60,800 nucleotides of DNA from Verrucomicrobiota bacterium (lineage in GTDB: Bacteria > Verrucomicrobiota > Verrucomicrobiia > Verrucomicrobiales > Verrucomicrobiaceae), in contig JAFLEI010000040.1 in NCBI GenBank assembly GCA_017301975.1, positions 1 to 60,800 of the forward strand, read 5' to 3'. The notes beneath the pieces are model-generated. The model saw only the letters and a program-made list of their open reading frames with translations. It did not search any database and was not told where the DNA came from. The translations under genes were made by a program, and so were the position numbers. Positions 58,356 through 60,800 of this stretch are shown one piece after another; positions within the stretch are counted from its first letter, which is position 1; each line of letters opens with the position of its first letter.

Positions 58356-58548
58356 CAGGAGGATGCCTTCAAAGCAGGGAGGGATGCTGAGGGCAAGGGT
58401 TTGGAGACATCTTTATCACCTGAGGTTGGCTTGGCTGAGGCGCAAGCCGGGGACTATTGCACGTCATCTGCTATGCCTAAAACAGGGAGCATGGGCCGGA
58501 TGTTCGTGTCTCCAGGGAGGAATCCCGGCCAGAATGTGGAATGAACAC

Positions 58549-58803
58549 TTAGTCCAAAAGATTTTTGAGGCTGACTTTTAGCCCGTCACACAATTTTAAG
58601 ACAACCCAGAGCGTTGGACGCGCTTCATTTCGTTCAAGGTTCGGAATGGTATTGCGGCCAATTCCGATTTTTCTCGCCAATTCGGCCGCTGAAATCCCCT
58701 GCTTCACTCGTTCCTTCTTGAGGGCCAAAATGATGGAGCGTTCGCGAGGATCAATCTGGGATGGGGGTTCCATCTGCTCAAACATCCCTCGTTGACACAA
58801 CAT
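58549..58803 (-). CDS. XRE-type helix-turn-helix regulator
   Basis: 84 residues at most, essentially a single XRE/Cro-type DNA-binding domain (RSIILALKKERVKQGISAAELARKIGIGRNTIPNLERNEARPTLWVVLKLCDGLKVSLKNLL). The starts at 58803, 58785 and 58773 are all possible; 58803 would make an almost leaderless message from the promoter inside the palindrome, and the domain itself begins only near residue 21. It faces away from a zinc-ribbon membrane gene across a 20-bp palindrome that covers both -10 regions, so it is very probably an autorepressor that also controls the 58848-60.1 kb genes. Confidence 0.85.
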   Translation of the reverse strand: MLCQRGMFEQMEPPSQIDPRERSIILALKKERVKQGISAAELARKIGIGRNTIPNLERNEARPTLWVVLKLCDGLKVSLKNLLD

Positions 58804-58825
58804 GCACGCCCATTATAATGGGCGT
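58792..58825 (+). promoter_or_regulatory. Divergent promoter with perfect 20-bp palindromic operator
   Basis: TTGACA (58792-58797), 16 nt, TATAAT (58814-58819) is a near-ideal housekeeping promoter for the gene at 58848. A perfect 20-bp palindrome, half-site ACGCCCATTA, covers 58806-58825 and its ATTATAAT centre gives a TATAAT on both strands. A repressor bound here would block both directions. Confidence 0.8.
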
Positions 58826-58847
58826 TAGTGGTTGCCAAAATCAGCAT

Positions 58848-59198
58848 ATGCCCCAGATCAATTGCCCCAGTTGTCAAAATCAGTTTTTCGCAAATTCTCC
58901 TGGAGCTGTTGTGACATCGGCGGGGTTCGCAATTGCTGGTGCGATCATCTGTCGATTGTGCTTCGGACACCTAATCGTTGAAGGTGTCGACGTGGATTTG
59001 CCCAGCCCCCCACTTGATCCTCGATTCCTACCCCACTCACAAGGAAAGCCTTCGACTTCCGGTGTGGGCTATGCAGTAACAGAGCTTGCCAGGGTGATTG
59101 GCTGGTGGGGTGTAATTGGCTTGTTTATTGGCGCTCTCATTGGCGTGGTCGTCGATCATTTTTCGCGGTGTTGTTCCAAGTGTGGGCACAAGCAATGA
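58848..59198 (+). CDS. Zinc-ribbon membrane protein, unknown function
   Basis: 116 residues from the ATG at 58848 (longer frames cross the operator and are rejected). An N-terminal CPSC pair (INCPSCQNQFF) with a second CRLC near residue 39, and a C-terminal CCSKCGHK, suggest zinc-ribbon-like ends; a hydrophobic segment lies near residues 26-38 and a clear membrane helix at about 88-105 (VIGWWGVIGLFIGALIGVVVD). No family was recognised. It is the first gene of a plus-strand unit (58848, 59239, 59507) driven by the strong promoter at 58792 and presumably repressed by the XRE protein. Confidence 0.6.
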   Translation: MPQINCPSCQNQFFANSPGAVVTSAGFAIAGAIICRLCFGHLIVEGVDVDLPSPPLDPRFLPHSQGKPSTSGVGYAVTELARVIGWWGVIGLFIGALIGVVVDHFSRCCSKCGHKQ

Positions 59199-59238
59199 GC
59201 GATCTTCATTTTGAACCAAACACTAAGAGGTTGTTGGC

Positions 59239-59499
59239 ATGGCAAAAATAGCAAAGAAAGTGCGAAAATCCGAAGTTGCCGGAGTCGGATGTTGGATCCA
59301 GTTCGCCGGCTTGTTAGCACCGGTGGTGGGCTATTCTTTGGCGGGTGAAAGCGGGGCCATGTACGGAGGTGCCTTGCTTTTGATTTTCTTGGTTGTTGGC
59401 CGTGTGAAGTCGGTTCGATGGATATGCGGCAACTGCAAGAACGCTCTGTACAGCAAATCGGTTACGTGCTGCCCTGCATGCAAGTACGAGCTGCAATAG
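59239..59499 (+). CDS. Small membrane protein with C-terminal zinc ribbon
   Basis: 86 residues with two hydrophobic segments (about 15-33 and 39-53) and a C-terminal zinc-ribbon pattern CGNC-x10-CCPAC. The start is basic (MAKIAKKVRKSE), so the N terminus is likely cytoplasmic. It lies 40 bp after the 58848 gene and 7 bp before the Sel1 gene. Function unknown; similar two-helix zinc-ribbon proteins occur with Sel1 proteins in accessory regions, but I cannot name a family. Confidence 0.6.
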   Translation: MAKIAKKVRKSEVAGVGCWIQFAGLLAPVVGYSLAGESGAMYGGALLLIFLVVGRVKSVRWICGNCKNALYSKSVTCCPACKYELQ

Positions 59500-59506
59500 A
59501 AAAAGT

Positions 59507-60169
59507 ATGAAACGCTTCGCACAGATTTTTGCGGTTTTTGCACTCAGCATTCTAATCGTTCAATGTGGAAAAGATGTCCCGTTGAAGCAGGCCTCCAACA
59601 TGCCAACGATGGACTTTGCATTTGATGTCGCGTTGGAAAAACGTGCAGACAGTGGAGACGCGCGCGCCCAATGTTTATTGGGGCTCTGCTACCAAAATGG
59701 TGAGGGTGTTCCGAAAAATATGATTGAGGCGGTCAAATGGTTCCGAAAAGCTGCCGAACAGAATGAAAAGGAAGCTCAATTCTATCTGGGATTTGCGCAT
59801 GACTCTGGCAATGGCGCCAGTCGAGATATTGCAGAAGCAATGAAGTGGTACAGGATGTCGGCAGACCAAGGCTTTATGATGGCACAGGTTTTTCTCGGAA
59901 TGTGTTATGAATACGGAAAGGGAGGAGCGAAAAATCCAATCGAAGCGGTCTATTGGTATCGGAAAGCAGCTGAGCAAGGTTACTCAAATGCTCAAACCTC
60001 AATGGGGCTCTGCTATGCTTACGGAACAGGAGTTCCGCAGGATTATTCAGAAGCAGTTAAGTGGTACAAAAAGGCTGCCGATCAAAATGATTGCATGGCT
60101 CAATTTAACCTTGGTATTTGTTATTTGTCGGGGAATGGCGTTAGGGCGTGTTTTAAAATTGGTTTCTGA
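59507..60169 (+). pseudogene. Sel1-repeat protein gene truncated by an IS element
   Basis: The open frame encodes 220 residues: a signal or lipoprotein-like N terminus (MKRFAQIFAVFALSILIVQC) and tandem Sel1-like repeats of about 36 residues (AQCLLGLCYQNGEGVPKNMIEAVKWFRKAAEQ and so on), four complete and part of a fifth. Right after GNGV (about position 60143) the sequence changes to the end of an IS5-family element, and the last eight residues (RACFKIGF) are encoded by the insertion. The intact gene would have continued. Sel1 proteins are protein-interaction scaffolds, often in signalling or envelope stress. The truncated product may still be made. Confidence 0.8.
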
Positions 60170-60800
60170 GGGATAAAGTGCAGATGGCAAGCAAGACAAA
60201 AGCCATGAAGGAGACATCGGTTTTGTCATAGCGCGTGGCTACGCGGCGCATCCGCTTGATCTTTTCAAAGAAGTTCTCCACCCGGTGCCTTTTCTTGTAG
60301 AGCTTCTTGTCATAAGTCGCAGGTGCCACCCGGTTGCTGCGCGGCGGGATGCAGCTTTTCATGCCCTTGCTCGCGATGAGTTCCCGCAGTGCATCACTGT
60401 CATAGGCCTTGTCCATGAGCACATGTCTCGCATCGACGCTCTCCAGCAGAGTGGGAGCATGCGCCACGTCGGCCTCGGTGCCTGCTGTCAGGATCAGTGC
60501 CTGGGGTTGGCTGCGTCCATCCACGGCGGCATGCAGCTTGGTGTTGAGCCCTCCCTTGGTGCGGCTCATCGCCTGCTTCTCCTGGCCTCCGGCGGGGTTG
60601 GCACCGTCGCGGTGAACCTTGATGTGTGTGGCGTCGACCATGCCGAGGTCCTTGCCTGCACGCCACTTCATCTGCTGCATGGCCTGATCCCAGAGCCCCG
60701 CCTTGGCCCAGCGGCGGAAGTGGCCATAGACGGTCTGCCATGCAATGTCGGGAACATCCAGCGCACGCCAGCTGCAGCCTTCCTTGAGCACGAAGAGGAC
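60144..60800 (-). mobile_element. IS5-family insertion sequence, one end inside the window
   Basis: The left end starts near GGGCGTGTTTTAAAATTGG, directly after TTA of the Sel1 gene; the transposase stop is 9 bp inside this end. The other end, the target duplication and the inverted-repeat partner are outside the window. The exact family group cannot be fixed from one end, though a TA-containing target fits IS5 relatives. Confidence 0.75.
60153..60800 (-). CDS. IS5-family DDE transposase, partial at window end
   Basis: The frame is open to the window edge, so its N terminus is missing; a start at 60791 is only the first internal ATG-like codon. Visible: EGCSWRALDVPDIAWQTVYGHFRRWAKAGLWDQ, the first catalytic aspartate in MVDATHIKVH, PTLLESVDARHVLMDKAYDSD with the second aspartate, and HRVENFFEKIKRMRRVATRYDK with the glutamate, in the order of an IS5/IS1182-like DDE nuclease. 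The C terminus (LSLRNQF) lies within the IS end. It should be functional if the missing part is intact. Confidence 0.85.
   Translation of the reverse strand, partial: VLFVLKEGCSWRALDVPDIAWQTVYGHFRRWAKAGLWDQAMQQMKWRAGKDLGMVDATHIKVHRDGANPAGGQEKQAMSRTKGGLNTKLHAAVDGRSQPQALILTAGTEADVAHAPTLLESVDARHVLMDKAYDSDALRELIASKGMKSCIPPRSNRVAPATYDKKLYKKRHRVENFFEKIKRMRRVATRYDKTDVSFMAFVLLAICTLSLRNQF

Noticed and set aside
58309..58581. 90-residue plus-strand frame upstream of the XRE gene
   Set aside because: Arg/Trp/Cys-rich nonsense translation; the opposite strand carries a clear HsdR-like segment and the XRE gene.
1..60800. CRISPR arrays, tRNA and rRNA genes
   Set aside because: No regularly spaced direct repeats, no cloverleaf-like segments and no rRNA signature stretches were seen by eye; a tRNA scan would settle the tRNA question.

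Overview
The window looks like chromosome of a Verrucomicrobiota bacterium, most like Verrucomicrobiaceae (Prosthecobacter or Verrucomicrobium type). The evidence is gene content: two ECF sigma factors of the Rhodopirellula/Verrucomicrobium kind, each followed by a FecR-LamG membrane protein; planctomycete-type cytochrome c proteins (DUF1549/DUF1553 and DUF1592/DUF1588 families) paired with Tat-exported DUF1501 or DUF1552 proteins; and many secreted sulfatases. A planctomycete is the main alternative. The DNA is GC-rich. No tRNA, rRNA or CRISPR array was seen.

Layout. (1) 1-4.55 kb: mobile-element-like replication/repair module with two small membrane proteins, a WGR-ATP-dependent DNA ligase fusion, a DnaN-like sliding clamp with an extra C-terminal tail, and a DUF932 protein. 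Consecutive genes are separated by strong terminator-like hairpins. (2) 4.9-13.2 kb: ECF sigma factor 1 and its FecR-LamG partner, then a sulfatase, a DUF1592/DUF1588-type cytochrome, a DUF1552 protein and a GH16 glycosidase. (3) 13.4-21.2 kb: an arsenosugar-type cluster (ArsS radical SAM enzyme, FAD oxidoreductase, DUF547, TVP38/TMEM64, a fused two-domain transferase, a mercuric-reductase-like flavoprotein, ArsM). (4) 21.3-29.6 kb: ECF sigma factor 2 and FecR-LamG, then a PSD1 cytochrome, DUF1501 and an SdsA-type alkylsulfatase. (5) 29.6-35.5 kb: two sulfatases around a large secreted protein of unknown function. (6) 35.6-40.7 kb: a minus-strand operon DUF1593 - PL1 pectate-lyase-like - DUF1593, divergent from an AraC regulator. 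(7) 40.8-49.1 kb: sulfatase plus DUF5060 glycosidase-like protein, then PSD1 cytochrome, small secreted protein and DUF1501. (8) 49.3-60.8 kb: accessory region with a type IIG restriction-modification enzyme, a DUF2934 protein, SIMPL protein, a lone DUF1592-type cytochrome, a remnant of a type I restriction subunit, an XRE regulator with a perfect 20-bp palindromic operator, two zinc-ribbon membrane proteins, and a Sel1-repeat gene cut by an IS5-family element that runs off the window.

Most interesting observation: two different promoter-like bipartite motifs recur ahead of distant genes. Motif A, GTGAGGTT-N11-GGCAGT-N9-ATG, is found with identical spacing before ECF sigma 1 (4895), the sulfatase at 7157 and the PSD1 cytochrome at 44415. 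Motif B, GTTAACYT-(12-13 nt)-GGCATTTGC, is found before ECF sigma 2 (21314), the PSD1 cytochrome at 23846, a decayed reading frame ahead of the sulfatase at 29893, and the sulfatase at 40806. In each set the sigma factor appears to be autoregulated. The simplest reading is two parallel, promoter-insulated ECF/FecR-LamG circuits, each commanding its own set of sulfatases and surface cytochrome/DUF1501 genes, probably for sulfated polysaccharide use. The motifs and spacings are directly seen; the assignment of each sigma factor to its motif is inference.
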